A stretch of DNA of 37,619 nt from Bacteroidota bacterium (GCA_016185125.1 JACPOC010000014.1:1-37619); one strand, 5' to 3'; numbered from the stretch's first letter, positions 6,257-17,000 are shown. Numbers and translations: made by a program. The notes: generated by a model from the letters alone, not told the origin.

Positions 6257-6748
6257 ATGAGCAAAATTTTTAAATATCTGGCAATTGCTATTCTCTTGGT
6301 CTTTGCGGCTTGGTTTTTTTATAATAAATACCGCGTTGCTCCGGGATTGGATTTTAAAAAACTTAATCTTACAGACCTTAATGGAAATCCTGTTAAATTT
6401 GAAGATTTTAAAGGGAAGAAACTCATCGTTAGTTTTGGCGCATCGTGGTGCGGAAATTGCATAAGCGAATTAAAAGATCTGACCCAAATAAAAGACGAAT
6501 TGGCGGGGATTGAAGTCCTGATAATTTCGGATGAACCTTTAGAGACAGTTGTAAAATTTAAAGAGCGGAAATCATATCCCTTTACATTCTTAAAAATGGA
6601 GCAATCTTTTGGTTCTATTGGCATAAATTCCATTCCCACCAATTATATTTTCAATAAAAATCTGGAGCTTAAATATGAAAAAGTAGGTGAGATTAACTAT
6701 AAAGATTTTTCCACTTTAGAATATATTAAAAAGCAAATGGAAGATTAA
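6257..6748 (+). CDS. Membrane-anchored TlpA/ResA-like thioredoxin
   Basis: 163 residues. One N-terminal hydrophobic segment (residues 6-22) acts as an uncleaved anchor or signal, followed by a thioredoxin fold. The active site is WCGNC (Trp64, Cys65, Cys68) after the strand KKLIVSFGAS, and the cis-proline is Pro127 in GINSIPTNYIF. The DFKGKKLIVSFGASWCGNC arrangement is that of TlpA/ResA-type periplasmic thiol-disulfide oxidoreductases, which typically reduce disulfides in exported proteins or in apocytochrome c. No cytochrome maturation gene is adjacent, so the substrate is open. The gene is monocistronic, divergent from mtgA and followed after 90 bases by uvrA. Confidence 0.85.
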   Translation: MSKIFKYLAIAILLVFAAWFFYNKYRVAPGLDFKKLNLTDLNGNPVKFEDFKGKKLIVSFGASWCGNCISELKDLTQIKDELAGIEVLIISDEPLETVVKFKERKSYPFTFLKMEQSFGSIGINSIPTNYIFNKNLELKYEKVGEINYKDFSTLEYIKKQMED

Positions 6749-6838
6749 ACGGCTTTTTTTGTTTTTTTAACGTTAATCTTGTTAGTTTCTTTAACACAAA
6801 GTTCGTCAAATTAACCCGTAAATTTATGTTTCACATTT

Positions 6839-9652
6839 ATGGCTATTCACAAAGATATTTCACGGTTAAATCCCAAACAGCACATCATTATTAAAGGTGC
6901 CCGCATGCACAATTTAAAAAACATTGATGTAGCCATTCCCCGCAATAAAATGATTGTGATCACGGGGCTTTCCGGTTCCGGAAAATCTTCTCTGGCCTTT
7001 GATACACTTTACGCTGAAGGACAAAGAAGGTATGTGGAAAGTCTCTCCGCTTACGCCCGCCAGTTTTTAGGCCGTCTTGAAAAACCTCAGGTAGATTATA
7101 TAAAAGGAATTTCGCCGGCAATTGCCATTGAACAAAAAGTTATATCACGTAACCCCCGAAGCACCGTTGGCACCATTACCGAAATTTACGATTATTTTAA
7201 ATTATTATTTGCCCGTGTTGGAAAAACGTATAGCCCCATAAGTGGCCGCCAGGTAAAGCGCGATACAGTGTCAGATGTGGTAGCCTTTGTTACCAAGCAA
7301 TCTTCTGAAACAAAAATTTTATTACTTTCTAAAGTATACGAAAAAAAAGACCGCTCCTTTCAAAAACAATTAGATCTTTTATCACAACAAGGATTTTCGC
7401 GGGCTATCATTGATAATAAGATTGAAAAGATAAATGAAATAGATTATAAAAAAGTAAAAAAAACTTCTGAAGTTTATTTGCTCATCGATCGTTTAGTTGT
7501 ACAAGCGGACGACGAGGATTTTATAAACCGGGTTGGCGATAGCGCGCAAACCGCATTTTACGAAGGAAACGGTGAATGCCTTATCTGGATCGAAAAAGAA
7601 AACGGCAATTATGAAAAACATTCTTTCAGTAATTTATTTGAATTGGATGGGATTACTTTTGAAGAGCCCAACGTTAATTTTTTCACCTTCAATAATCCTA
7701 TTGGCGCTTGTAAAACCTGCGAAGGTTTTGGAAGTATTATTGGCATTGATCCTGATTTGGTTATTCCTAACAAAAGTGCTTCGGTGTTTGATAATGCCGT
7801 TGCGTGCTGGAATGGTGATACGATGCGTTATTATAAAGATCAACTGATAAAAAATTCACATAAATTTAATTTCCCACTTCATAAACCTATTGCTGAATTA
7901 AGTAAAGCGCATTATAATTTATTGTGGACGGGCAACGAATATTTTGAAGGCATTAACGCGTTTTTTAAAATGCTTGGCCGCGAATCCTATAAAATTCAAT
8001 ACCGTGTAATGATTGCGCGCTATCGTGGAAAAACAATTTGTCCGGATTGCGAAGGAACGCGTTTACGAAAAGACGCTAATTACGTTAAGGTTGCCGATAA
8101 ATGCATTAACGATTTAGTGCTAAGTTCTGTTGATAAATTGGTTGAATTTTTCAATTCTATTTCTCTTAACGAACACGATACCATTATTGCCAAACGATTA
8201 TTGATTGAAATTAACAACCGCCTTCAGTATTTAATGGATGTGGGTTTAGGCTATCTAACGCTTAACAGAGTTGCCAATACATTAAGCGGCGGCGAAAGTC
8301 AACGCATTAATTTAGCCACTCAATTAGGAAGCACGCTTGTGGGGAGTTTATATATTCTTGATGAACCCAGCATTGGCCTTCATTCGCGCGATACCGAACG
8401 ATTGGTGAAAGTGTTACGCTCTTTGCAACAAGCTGGCAACACCGTAATTATTGTGGAGCACGATGAAGAAATAATGCGCCATGCCGATGAACTCATTGAC
8501 ATTGGCCCCGAAGCAGGAACTAACGGTGGGCACCTTGTTTTTCAGGGTACGCATGATGAGCTTTTGAAAGAAAAGGTTAGCTACACCGCTAAATATCTTA
8601 CCAATAAAATAAGAATTGAAGTTCCTTCTTCCCGCCGCAAATGGAAAGAGTTTATCGAAATAAAACACATCAACGATAATAATCTTAAAAATATATCGGT
8701 TAAATTTCCGTTAAATGTTTTGTGTTGTGTAACAGGCGTAAGCGGCTCCGGCAAATCAACCTTGGTTAAAAAAGGATTGCTAAGCCATCTTCAAAAACAA
8801 TTAGACGGCTATTTTGAAAGCGTTAAATCAGATCATTTAATTGGCGGAAGTTTAAAGCAAATCAAGCAACTTGAATTTGTAGATCAAAATCCTATTGGTA
8901 AATCCTCCCGCAGTAATCCGGTTACCTATGTAAAAGTATATGATGATATACGTACTTTATTTGCAGATCAACCGCTTGCAAAAGCGCGCAATTTTAAACC
9001 CGGTTTTTTTAGCTTTAATGTAGAAGGTGGGCGCTGCGAAACTTGTCAGGGTGAAGGTCAGATTAATGTGGAGATGCAGTTTATGGCAGATATCCAGTTA
9101 TTGTGCGAAGCCTGCAATGGCAAACGTTTTAAAGAAGATACGCTTGAAATTACTTACAAAGGGAAATCTATTTCGGATGTTCTGGAGATGACGGTGGACG
9201 ATGCTATAGTTTTCTTTTCGCAAGATGAAAAAAATAAAAAAATAATTGAAAAATTAAAACCTCTGCAGGATGTTGGCTTGGGTTATGTGCAATTAGGCCA
9301 AAGCAGCAGTACACTAAGCGGAGGAGAAGCGCAACGCATTAAACTTGCATTTTTTTTAATAAGCATTAATAACTCCAATCCTACTCTCTTTGTTTTTGAT
9401 GAACCTACAACGGGTTTACATTTTCATGATGTGGCTAAATTATTAAAATCGTTTGATGCACTCGTAAAAAAAGGACATTCGATAATTGTAATTGAACATA
9501 ACTTAGATGTTATTAAATGTGCCGATTGGGTAATTGATATGGGACCCGAAGGCGGCGAAAATGGTGGTTTTGTAGTGTTTGAAGGAACTCCTGAACAACT
9601 GATCAATGAGAAAAAAAGCTACACAGGAAAATATTTAAAGGATAAATTATAA
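6839..9652 (+). CDS. uvrA: Excinuclease ABC subunit A
   Basis: 937 residues, full length for UvrA. It is the damage-recognition ATPase of nucleotide excision repair and loads UvrB onto DNA in the cytoplasm. Two ABC modules are complete: Walker [10 protein letters not shown] (residues 43-51) and GVSGSGKST (about 632-640), signatures [12 protein letters not shown] (about 481) and [12 protein letters not shown] (about 825), and Walker B DEPSIGLH and DEPTTGLH. The C-terminal zinc module is intact (CETCQGEG ... CEACNGK, about 732-758), as is CPDCEGTR. The insertion-domain zinc site of E. coli UvrA is incomplete: only CKTCEGFG remains after FTFNNPIGA, and the preceding CxxC is replaced by NLFELDG. 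Bacteroidota UvrA proteins often deviate here. Convergent with the next gene, 16 bases apart. Confidence 0.95.
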   Translation: MAIHKDISRLNPKQHIIIKGARMHNLKNIDVAIPRNKMIVITGLSGSGKSSLAFDTLYAEGQRRYVESLSAYARQFLGRLEKPQVDYIKGISPAIAIEQKVISRNPRSTVGTITEIYDYFKLLFARVGKTYSPISGRQVKRDTVSDVVAFVTKQSSETKILLLSKVYEKKDRSFQKQLDLLSQQGFSRAIIDNKIEKINEIDYKKVKKTSEVYLLIDRLVVQADDEDFINRVGDSAQTAFYEGNGECLIWIEKENGNYEKHSFSNLFELDGITFEEPNVNFFTFNNPIGACKTCEGFGSIIGIDPDLVIPNKSASVFDNAVACWNGDTMRYYKDQLIKNSHKFNFPLHKPIAELSKAHYNLLWTGNEYFEGINAFFKMLGRESYKIQYRVMIARYRGKTICPDCEGTRLRKDANYVKVADKCINDLVLSSVDKLVEFFNSISLNEHDTIIAKRLLIEINNRLQYLMDVGLGYLTLNRVANTLSGGESQRINLATQLGSTLVGSLYILDEPSIGLHSRDTERLVKVLRSLQQAGNTVIIVEHDEEIMRHADELIDIGPEAGTNGGHLVFQGTHDELLKEKVSYTAKYLTNKIRIEVPSSRRKWKEFIEIKHINDNNLKNISVKFPLNVLCCVTGVSGSGKSTLVKKGLLSHLQKQLDGYFESVKSDHLIGGSLKQIKQLEFVDQNPIGKSSRSNPVTYVKVYDDIRTLFADQPLAKARNFKPGFFSFNVEGGRCETCQGEGQINVEMQFMADIQLLCEACNGKRFKEDTLEITYKGKSISDVLEMTVDDAIVFFSQDEKNKKIIEKLKPLQDVGLGYVQLGQSSSTLSGGEAQRIKLAFFLISINNSNPTLFVFDEPTTGLHFHDVAKLLKSFDALVKKGHSIIVIEHNLDVIKCADWVIDMGPEGGENGGFVVFEGTPEQLINEKKSYTGKYLKDKL

Positions 9653-9668
9653 TTTGTTTAAGATCGGC

Positions 9669-11018
9669 TTATTGAGCCGCGTTAAACATCCATTCGTTTT
9701 CGAATTTACAGACAAAATCAGGCTCCAGTTTTATATAAGTAATCTTTGAACGTTTTCTGATCCATTCTTTTACCAGCTTTTTATTTTTATCAGCAGTGGC
9801 AATCATAGATAACTTCTGATAATCATCCTTCATATTCATTTTATGCGGGTCAATTCTGTTCTTTAATTTTAATAATCTAAAGCCCGGCTTGCCATCGCTT
9901 GCGCCAACAAATTGCATGGGCTTACTAATTTCACCTATTTTCATAGCGTTCATTGTAACAATCATATTCTGATCCATCTGACTAAGATATTCATTATCAA
10001 ATTTTGTACTTGCGTTAGAAGGATTGATCATTAACCCGCCGTTTTGCTTGGTATCTTTATCATCGCTGTATTTTTTTGCGGCTTCTTCAAAAGTAATTTT
10101 ACCTCTTTTTATTTCTTCATAAATAGAATCAAGATCCTGTTTGCTTTTATAAAAATCGTTATTAGTCATTTTAGGAATTACCAAAATATGTCTAAGATCA
10201 AGAAGCTCACCTTTACGCTGCACCATTTCAATAAAATGAAATCCGTATGTTGTTTCAAAAACATTGGATATCTCACCCTGTTTAAGTTTAAAAGCTACAC
10301 CTTCAAATTCCGGAACCATCATGCCTCTTCCCACATTTCCCATAAATCCACCTTCTTTGGCAGAACCTGGGTCTTCGCTGTACAAACGCGCCAACGAACT
10401 CATTTTTGCTTCGCCTTTTAACACCCGCTGTCTGTAAGATTCTAATTGTTCCTTGGCTTCTAATTTGGCTTCGGGACTAAAGCCCGGACGTTTAACAATT
10501 TGCTGTAATTCAACTTCTGAATTTACTAAGGGTAAACTGTCTTCCGGAATTGTTTTATAAAAAATTCGCACCTCTGCAGGCGTTAACTTTACATCGCCTG
10601 TAATTTTCCCCTGCATTTTATTAGCCAGCAATTGCTCGTGAATGTCGGCCCGCAGATCATCCTTAATAACGTTTGTGCGTTTGCCATAATAATTCTCCAG
10701 TTTTTCTTCACTTCCAAATTGCTGAATAAAATAAGCCATTCTGCGGTTTAATTCGTTCTCAACCTCAGCGTCACTTACTGTTACACTATCTCTATCGGCC
10801 TGAGCAATTAATAATTTTTGAAATAACAATAATTCCATTGCTTTACATTTATTAACAGCTTGTTCATTCTTTTGCTGATCGAGCATCATGTTTTGAAGAT
10901 CACTGTATAAGACAGGATATTTTCCCACCACACCAATAACTTTATCAATAACTTGCTGTTGCGAAATTGCCCAGTGACTTAATAGAATAAAAAGAAACGC
11001 GAATTTAATTTTTTGCAT
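9669..11018 (-). CDS. SurA-like periplasmic peptidyl-prolyl isomerase/chaperone
   Basis: 449 residues with a cleavable signal peptide (cleavage near Ser19/Gln20, LLSHWAISQ). An N-terminal SurA-type helical domain (about residues 21-160, starting VIDKVIGVVGKYPVLYSDL) is followed by two parvulin/PpiC domains: VELQQIVKRP...YSEDPGSAKEGGFMGNVGRG...YGFHFIEMVQRKG (about 168-270) and LDLRHILVIPK...YSDDKDTKQNGGLM (about 273-375). Then comes a tail (376-449). Such proteins assist folding of outer-membrane beta-barrels in the periplasm. The second PPIase domain is looser (LKLKNR in place of HI..), so one domain may be inactive, as in SurA elsewhere. Upstream on the same strand, 70 bases away, is the sigma-54-type regulator. 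Confidence 0.88.
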   Translation of the reverse strand: MQKIKFAFLFILLSHWAISQQQVIDKVIGVVGKYPVLYSDLQNMMLDQQKNEQAVNKCKAMELLLFQKLLIAQADRDSVTVSDAEVENELNRRMAYFIQQFGSEEKLENYYGKRTNVIKDDLRADIHEQLLANKMQGKITGDVKLTPAEVRIFYKTIPEDSLPLVNSEVELQQIVKRPGFSPEAKLEAKEQLESYRQRVLKGEAKMSSLARLYSEDPGSAKEGGFMGNVGRGMMVPEFEGVAFKLKQGEISNVFETTYGFHFIEMVQRKGELLDLRHILVIPKMTNNDFYKSKQDLDSIYEEIKRGKITFEEAAKKYSDDKDTKQNGGLMINPSNASTKFDNEYLSQMDQNMIVTMNAMKIGEISKPMQFVGASDGKPGFRLLKLKNRIDPHKMNMKDDYQKLSMIATADKNKKLVKEWIRKRSKITYIKLEPDFVCKFENEWMFNAAQ

Positions 11019-11088
11019 GTGGGGTAAAAATAATCAAATTACAAGAGGAATGGTTTTTCTATTTCTTAAAAAAATACAATTTTGTTAA

Positions 11089-12240
11089 TTAGCTGAATTG
11101 TTTAACATCAGCATCCGAAATTTCTTTCCCGCCCAAAATTATTAACCGTTCAATCACATTTCTGAACTCGCGGATATTACCGGGCCAGGAACGTGTTTGC
11201 AATGCTTTAAGCGCTAAGGGCGTTATCTCTTTTGGGACTATGCCCATTTCTTCGCATATCAAAATCATAAAATACCGGGCAAGAATTGGAATATCTTCTT
11301 TACGCTCGTCTAATGATGGCACATGAATGGGTATAACATTTAAGCGATGAAAAAGATCTTGTCTGAATGTTTCGCGCGCAATTTCTTTTTGCAAATCTTT
11401 ATTAGTAGCGGCTACCACGCGCACGTTTACTTTTATTTCTTTGTCGCCCCCAACTCGTGTAATTTTATGTTCCTGCAAGGCTCTTAAAACTTTTGCCTGA
11501 GCGCTCAAACTCATGTCGCCAATTTCATCTAAAAAAAGTGTGCCTCCTTCGGCAAGTTCAAATTTACCTTTACGCTGGGCAACGGCGCTGGTAAAAGAAC
11601 CTTTTTCGTGTCCAAATAATTCACTTTCAATTAGTTCTGATGGAATGGCCGCGCAGTTTACTTCTATTAAAGGACCGGCCGAACGGTTACTTTTTTCGTG
11701 AAGCCATTTAGCCACCAGTTCTTTACCGCTTCCATTGCTTCCTGTAATTAAAACTTTGGCATCGGTAGGCGCCACTTTTTCAATAATATCTTTTATTGCT
11801 TGAATGGCCGGTGAATGGCCGATCATATCAGCGGCTTTTGTAATTTTCTTTTTTAGAAAACGTGTTTCGGTGAGCAGTTCGCTTTTTTCAAGAGCATTAC
11901 GAACGCTTACTAATAAACGGTTTAAGTCAATTGGTTTTGCAAGGTAATCGTAAGCACCTTTTTTAACGGCATCAACAGCGGTTTCAATGGTGCCGTGGCC
12001 GCTCATAATAATGATGGCGCTTTGTACATTATTTTCAATAAGCTTTTGCAAGAGTTCAATGCCATCCAATTTAGGCATTTTAATATCGCTTAAAATAACA
12101 TCGTAATTATTTTTAAGAGCCATGTTCAAAGCCATGTTGCCTTCTTCGGCTTCTTCTACCTGATGTTTTTCAAATTCAAGAATTTCTTTAATGGATCTGC
12201 GGATTGCACGTTCATCATCAATAACAAGAATTTTAGCCAT
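11089..12240 (-). CDS. NtrC-family sigma-54-dependent response regulator without a helix-turn-helix
   Basis: 383 residues. A receiver domain (1-120) has acidic Asp8/Asp9, phospho-acceptor Asp52 (DVILSDIKMP) and Lys102 (AKP). An AAA+ sigma-54 interaction domain (about 140-375) has Walker A GSNGSGKE (167-174), Walker B GGTLFLDEIGD (232-242) and an arginine-rich sensor end (RSWPGNIREFRNVIERL). The loop contacting sigma-54, normally GAFTGA, reads GSFTSA (214-219), a variant I recall from Bacteroidota. The protein stops just after SDADVKQFS, so the C-terminal Fis-type DNA-binding domain is absent. It may therefore activate sigma-54 holoenzyme from solution or through a partner. It lies 14 bases downstream of the Ppx-like gene on the same strand; no histidine kinase is adjacent. 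Confidence 0.9.
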   Translation of the reverse strand: MAKILVIDDERAIRRSIKEILEFEKHQVEEAEEGNMALNMALKNNYDVILSDIKMPKLDGIELLQKLIENNVQSAIIIMSGHGTIETAVDAVKKGAYDYLAKPIDLNRLLVSVRNALEKSELLTETRFLKKKITKAADMIGHSPAIQAIKDIIEKVAPTDAKVLITGSNGSGKELVAKWLHEKSNRSAGPLIEVNCAAIPSELIESELFGHEKGSFTSAVAQRKGKFELAEGGTLFLDEIGDMSLSAQAKVLRALQEHKITRVGGDKEIKVNVRVVAATNKDLQKEIARETFRQDLFHRLNVIPIHVPSLDERKEDIPILARYFMILICEEMGIVPKEITPLALKALQTRSWPGNIREFRNVIERLIILGGKEISDADVKQFS

Positions 12241-12254
12241 AATTTTTTACAAAT

Positions 12255-13190
12255 TTATTTTGCTTGCTTACTTATAAAATCAAAATAAGCACCTTCTTTA
12301 AGGGAATAAGTGGAAACACGCATTACCTTTAAATCAAATTCTTTAAGAATAAAATCAATAAGAATAAAGGAGATCACGATCATATCAAAACGCATAGGAG
12401 TTAAACCTTTTATTTGTTTACGTTGAATGAGATCTGCGTTTTTAATAAGCGCAGAAATGGTTTCGTACTGCTTTAGATCAATTGAATAACCGGTTTTTTC
12501 GAGAGTAAGTTCCTCGCCGCCCAATTCGCCGTGAATAATTTCTACTACCGAATCAAACGCGCCTGAAGAACCCACAATTTCTGCCGGAGACCATTTTTTT
12601 ACAGCTTCGTATAAAGGATCAAGATTGTCTTTTATATATTTTTTAATTTGATCTAACTCCTCTTTTTTAATGGGACTGGAAGGATTAAAGCGTTGCAGTA
12701 ATCGCGCGGCTCCTAAATTAAAACTCTGTTTCCATAAAATTTCGGTATCATTTGCCAGAATAAATTCAGTGCTTCCGCCTCCAATATCCATTATTAGGGA
12801 AACATCTTTGCTCAATGGCAGTGCTTGCCTGTTTCCAAGATAAATTAATTCGGCCTCACGGTCTCCGTCGATGATTTGAAGCTCAATATTTAATTCTCTT
12901 TTAATTTGTTCGGCGAAATCTTTGCCGTTAGACGCATCTCTTAAAGCAGAAGTTGCAAACGCAATAATTTTATCGGCCTTATGAACCTGAATATAAGCGT
13001 TAAATTGGCGAAGCGCGGCAATTCCTCTTTCAAAAGGAGCAGCGGCAATAAAACCCATATTAATTGCACCTTCTCCTAGTTTAACGGGAAACCGGGTATT
13101 AAAGATTTTTCGCTGAAGGGCATCTGCTTCCGTTTCCACCATTAAAAGATGAAAGGTATTGGTGCCACAATCTATAATTGCCAATCTCAC
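12255..13190 (-). CDS. Ppx/GppA family phosphatase (exopolyphosphatase-like)
   Basis: 311 residues, starting at a GTG (complement of 13188-13190), which is the start that keeps the phosphate-binding loop IDCGTNTFHLL (residues 6-16) at the N-terminus. A second ASKHA loop MDIGGGSTEFIL lies at about 131-142. ATSALRDASNG and DREAELIYLG are further family motifs. The length (about 310) is that of the short, single-module Ppx/GppA proteins, without the extra C-terminal HD-like domain. Members hydrolyse polyphosphate or the stringent-response nucleotide pppGpp in the cytoplasm; sequence alone does not say which. It precedes the sigma-54 regulator by 14 bases, so the pair is probably one operon. It is divergent from the subtilase gene at 13275. 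Confidence 0.88.
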   Translation of the reverse strand: MRLAIIDCGTNTFHLLMVETEADALQRKIFNTRFPVKLGEGAINMGFIAAAPFERGIAALRQFNAYIQVHKADKIIAFATSALRDASNGKDFAEQIKRELNIELQIIDGDREAELIYLGNRQALPLSKDVSLIMDIGGGSTEFILANDTEILWKQSFNLGAARLLQRFNPSSPIKKEELDQIKKYIKDNLDPLYEAVKKWSPAEIVGSSGAFDSVVEIIHGELGGEELTLEKTGYSIDLKQYETISALIKNADLIQRKQIKGLTPMRFDMIVISFILIDFILKEFDLKVMRVSTYSLKEGAYFDFISKQAK

Positions 13191-13274
13191 GCTTTAAAGA
13201 TACATTAAAATTGGTCGAAAAATTTTTGTTTTTCATCCTAAAATTATTATTTTTATATACCCAATATACTTCTT

Positions 13275-16200
13275 ATGAAAAAAATCATTTACTCTTTATT
13301 AACGTGTATTTTATTTTCAAATCTTGTTTCGCAAACGGTTTTTCCGGATTATGTAGACGGACAAATTTATGTGAAATTTAATGCCGGGTCTTTAAAGCAG
13401 GTTTCTAAAGATGATCCGAATAATATTCCGGTTTCAAAATTAACTTCGGTAAATAAAATTCTTTATAAATACGGTGTAACTAAAGTGTACAAGCCATTTT
13501 ATCAGGCGGATGACGATGCGCGTTTACCTTATATTTTAAAAATAGAGTTTTCGCAAAAAAATAATGTGAATGCGTTGATAAATGAATTGCGTTATGTTCA
13601 GGGAGTTGAATATGCCGAAAAAGTGCCTTTAATGAAAACCTTTGTAGTACCAAATGATCCTTCGTACGCTGCTCTACAACCCTCTTTACCCCAAATTAAT
13701 GCCCCTAATGCCTGGAATGTTTTTAACGGAAACTCAAATATTACAGTTGCTGTTGTGGATAATGCGGTAGCTTATAATCATATAGATCTTACTGCAAATA
13801 CTTATACCAATATGGCGGAAGCATCAGGAGTTACAGGTGTGGATGATGATCAGAATGGTTATATAGATGATATTAACGGATATGATGTTGCGGATAACGA
13901 TAATAACGCTATACCATCCAACACTTTGATGAACCACGGGACGCATGTGGCCGGAATTGCCGGTGCAAGAACCAATAATGGCGTTGGAATTGCTTCTATT
14001 GGATGGAATTTAAAAATTATTCCGGTAAAGTGCCAAAATAATACCGGTACTACTACAGGCATTGCAAATGGTTATGGCGGTATTATATATGCCGCTAAAT
14101 CTAAAGCAAGAATTATTTCATGCTCGTGGGGCGGACCCGGTGGCGCTGCTGCCGAACAAACGGTAATTGATTATGCCTATAATAAGGGATGTTTAATAGT
14201 AGCGGCGGCAGGAAACAGTAATGTAAATACGCCAAATTTTCCGGGGGCTTTTAACAATGTATATTGTGTTGCTTCGGTGAGTGGATCCGATGTAAAATCA
14301 TCCTTTACAAATTATGGAACAACAACCAATGCATGGGTAGATATTGCTGCGCCCGGAGAAAATATTTACAGCACAGTTCCAAATGCGGGAACCGGTACTT
14401 ACAATAATCAATCCGGAACTTCAATGGCAACTCCTTTAGTATCAGGCTTATGCGGATTAATGTTATCCAAATATCCTTTTTTATCTCAAACCGATATTAT
14501 TAATTGTATAAATACTACTGCTGTTAATATATATACCATAGCCGCTAATGCAACGTATTCTCCAAATTTGCAATTAGGAAAAGGCCGTATTGAAGCTTTT
14601 GCCGCCATGAATTGCGCGGCGGGCTTTTTAACTTATTCACCCATAGCCAACTTTTTTACATTAACAAGAGTTACCTGCCCAAATACAATGATCGCTTTTC
14701 AGGACAGTTCTTTATACGGACCAACCAATTTCACGTGGACGTTTCAAGGCGGTACTCCCGCAACCTCAACATCTTCTGCACCCTCTGTACAATGGTCTAC
14801 GCCCGGCATTTATTCGGTATCCCTTACCGCTGCCAATGCTAATGGAGGAAATACGGCCACTAAAGTTTCGTACATTACCATAACCAATCCCATTGCTTTG
14901 CCTTTAAATGAAGGATTTCAAACATTACCTTTTTTACCAAACAACTGGAGTTCGTATAACATTGGAAACGATAATGTATTTTGGCAAAGGCAAACCGGAG
15001 TTGGAGGATTTACAGTAGCCCCCACAGCCGCCACTGCCATGTTTGATAATTATAATTTTGATGCCACCGGTGAAAAGGACGAAATGCGAACGCCTAAGTA
15101 CATTTTTACAAACGTAGCAGTTGCAAAATTAAGGTTTGATGTTGCTTACGCGCAGTTTGATAATGTATATTCTGATACTCTTCATGTAAAATTAAGCACC
15201 AATTGCGGCACCAACTGGAGCGGTGTTTATACCAAAGGTGGAATTACTTTAGCTACCAGCCCAACCGTACAGGCCAATATTTTTAGCCCTACGGCTACTC
15301 AATGGCGAACCGATAGTGTTAATATATCCTCCCTTTCGGCAGGGCAGGGCAATGTAATGCTTTCCTTTGAAAACAGAGGACGATACGGACAGGCTTTATA
15401 TTTAGATAATATTAATTTATTTTTCCCTGCACCAAGTACTAATTTTAATGCACCGGCTTCTTCGTGTGCGGGTGCGGTTCAAACACTGTCTAATTCAACT
15501 ACAGGAGCTGCTTCGTATACCTGGAGTTTTGCCGGAGGAAGCCCTGCCTCATCCAACGCCGTTAACCCCTCGGTAACTTACTCATCTTCAGGGGTTTATA
15601 GTATAACCCTTACTTCCCAAAACGGAACTTCTTTTTCATCAATAACAAAAACTATCAGCATTAATACTGCCCCGATAATAACGGTTAACACGCCCACAGT
15701 TTGTCAGGGAACCCCGGCATCGCTGAACGCAAGCGGAGCAACTACCTATACCTGGAACACCGGATCTAATTCAGCAAACATAAGCGTAACACCAACAATA
15801 ACAACTACTTACACGGTTAACGGCTCTAACGGTACTTGCAATAGTTCAAAAACGGCAACCGTGGTTGTTAATGCGCCTCCTACTATTAATGCAAATAATC
15901 AAACTATTTGCCCGGGCGGAACCGCTACCATAACAGCCTCAGGAGCAAATACTTACACATGGAACACCGGATTTATTGGAAATCCATTAACGGTATCTCC
16001 TGCCGTAAATACAAATTATACTGTATCAGGCACTAATTTGGGCTGTGTCAATTCAAAAACAGTAAGTGTAACAATTGGTACCTCCTTATCGGTATTAATC
16101 AGCGCCACTCAATCAAGTGTTTGTGCCGGAGGATCTGCTACACTAACAGCCAGCGGAGCTACTTCCTATACGTGGAATACAGGCGCAGGTTCTTCAGCCA

Positions 16201-17000
16201 TTGTGGTTAATCCAACAAGCAGTACGGTTTACTCTGTAACAGGTTCTAACGGATCATGTAACGGAAGCACCAGCACCACCATTGCTGTAGTAGCGGCACC
16301 ACCTTTAAGTTTATCCTCATCGCCTTCGGCAAGTATTTGCCAGGGAAATACAACCACTTTAACCGCAAGCGGCGCCTACACTTCCTTTGTGTGGACGGCT
16401 CCTTCGGTAACGTCGGCATCAGTAGCCGTGAGTCCTTCGGTGAATACCAATTATACGGTAAGCGCGAGCGGTAACGGAGGATGTTCAACGAGCAGCATTG
16501 TTTCGGTAACCGTTAATCAAAACCCAACGGCTGTTGCCTCTAATACCAATGCATCCTGCAGTACTTGTCCTAACGGCGCAATTAATGCCTCAGCAACGGG
16601 CGGAAACGGAACGTATACTTATCTGTGGATGCCCGGAGCAAATACCACGCCTTATGTATTTGGTGTTGTGCCCGGCTGTTATACCGTTAGTGTAACTGAT
16701 GGCAATCAATGTAGCTCACAATCAACAACTTGCGTGGGGTTTGCAACGGGAATAAATGTAAATACAATTTCTGAAGGACTTCGAATTTATCCTAATCCTG
16801 CGCAGGATAATGTAAATATTGATTACCCGGGAATAAACTTTAGTTATGCGTTATTCAATAACCTTGGTCAGTTAATTTTGGAAAAAAGCAATAATTACAA
16901 CTCCGCTTCGCTACAAATAAATCACTTGGCAAAAGGAGTGTACTTACTGTTAATTGAAAATAGCAATGGAGCAATTAGAAAAAAACTGATTGTGGAATAA
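13275..17000 (+). CDS. Secreted subtilisin-like protease with PKD/Ig-like/SprB repeats and a T9SS sorting domain
   Basis: 1241 residues. A signal peptide (1-20) is followed by a propeptide with VDGQIYVKFNAGSL and then an S8 catalytic domain: Asp162 in VVDNAVAYNHIDL (DNA replaces the usual DTG), His224 in NHGTHVAGIAG, the oxyanion region AAAGNSNV and Ser383 in SGTSMATPL. Behind it lie a PKD domain (about 455-540), a jelly-roll-like carbohydrate- or adhesion-type domain (about 545-720), a second PKD domain, four or so Ig-like repeats with ASGA.TYTWNTG, and a SprB-type repeat (ASATGGNGTYTYLWMPG). The C-terminus GLRIYPNPAQDNVNIDYPG ... GVYLLLI ... KKLIVE is a type A T9SS sorting signal. So it crosses the outer membrane via T9SS and probably degrades protein at or outside the cell surface. 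It is monocistronic, with a good terminator at 17022. Confidence 0.92.
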   Translation: MKKIIYSLLTCILFSNLVSQTVFPDYVDGQIYVKFNAGSLKQVSKDDPNNIPVSKLTSVNKILYKYGVTKVYKPFYQADDDARLPYILKIEFSQKNNVNALINELRYVQGVEYAEKVPLMKTFVVPNDPSYAALQPSLPQINAPNAWNVFNGNSNITVAVVDNAVAYNHIDLTANTYTNMAEASGVTGVDDDQNGYIDDINGYDVADNDNNAIPSNTLMNHGTHVAGIAGARTNNGVGIASIGWNLKIIPVKCQNNTGTTTGIANGYGGIIYAAKSKARIISCSWGGPGGAAAEQTVIDYAYNKGCLIVAAAGNSNVNTPNFPGAFNNVYCVASVSGSDVKSSFTNYGTTTNAWVDIAAPGENIYSTVPNAGTGTYNNQSGTSMATPLVSGLCGLMLSKYPFLSQTDIINCINTTAVNIYTIAANATYSPNLQLGKGRIEAFAAMNCAAGFLTYSPIANFFTLTRVTCPNTMIAFQDSSLYGPTNFTWTFQGGTPATSTSSAPSVQWSTPGIYSVSLTAANANGGNTATKVSYITITNPIALPLNEGFQTLPFLPNNWSSYNIGNDNVFWQRQTGVGGFTVAPTAATAMFDNYNFDATGEKDEMRTPKYIFTNVAVAKLRFDVAYAQFDNVYSDTLHVKLSTNCGTNWSGVYTKGGITLATSPTVQANIFSPTATQWRTDSVNISSLSAGQGNVMLSFENRGRYGQALYLDNINLFFPAPSTNFNAPASSCAGAVQTLSNSTTGAASYTWSFAGGSPASSNAVNPSVTYSSSGVYSITLTSQNGTSFSSITKTISINTAPIITVNTPTVCQGTPASLNASGATTYTWNTGSNSANISVTPTITTTYTVNGSNGTCNSSKTATVVVNAPPTINANNQTICPGGTATITASGANTYTWNTGFIGNPLTVSPAVNTNYTVSGTNLGCVNSKTVSVTIGTSLSVLISATQSSVCAGGSATLTASGATSYTWNTGAGSSAIVVNPTSSTVYSVTGSNGSCNGSTSTTIAVVAAPPLSLSSSPSASICQGNTTTLTASGAYTSFVWTAPSVTSASVAVSPSVNTNYTVSASGNGGCSTSSIVSVTVNQNPTAVASNTNASCSTCPNGAINASATGGNGTYTYLWMPGANTTPYVFGVVPGCYTVSVTDGNQCSSQSTTCVGFATGINVNTISEGLRIYPNPAQDNVNIDYPGINFSYALFNNLGQLILEKSNNYNSASLQINHLAKGVYLLLIENSNGAIRKKLIVE

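Noticed and set aside
13275-17000. Frameshift or loss of activity in the subtilase because DTG reads DNA
   Set aside because: The catalytic Asp, His and Ser are all present in good context; the residues after Asp vary in the family.
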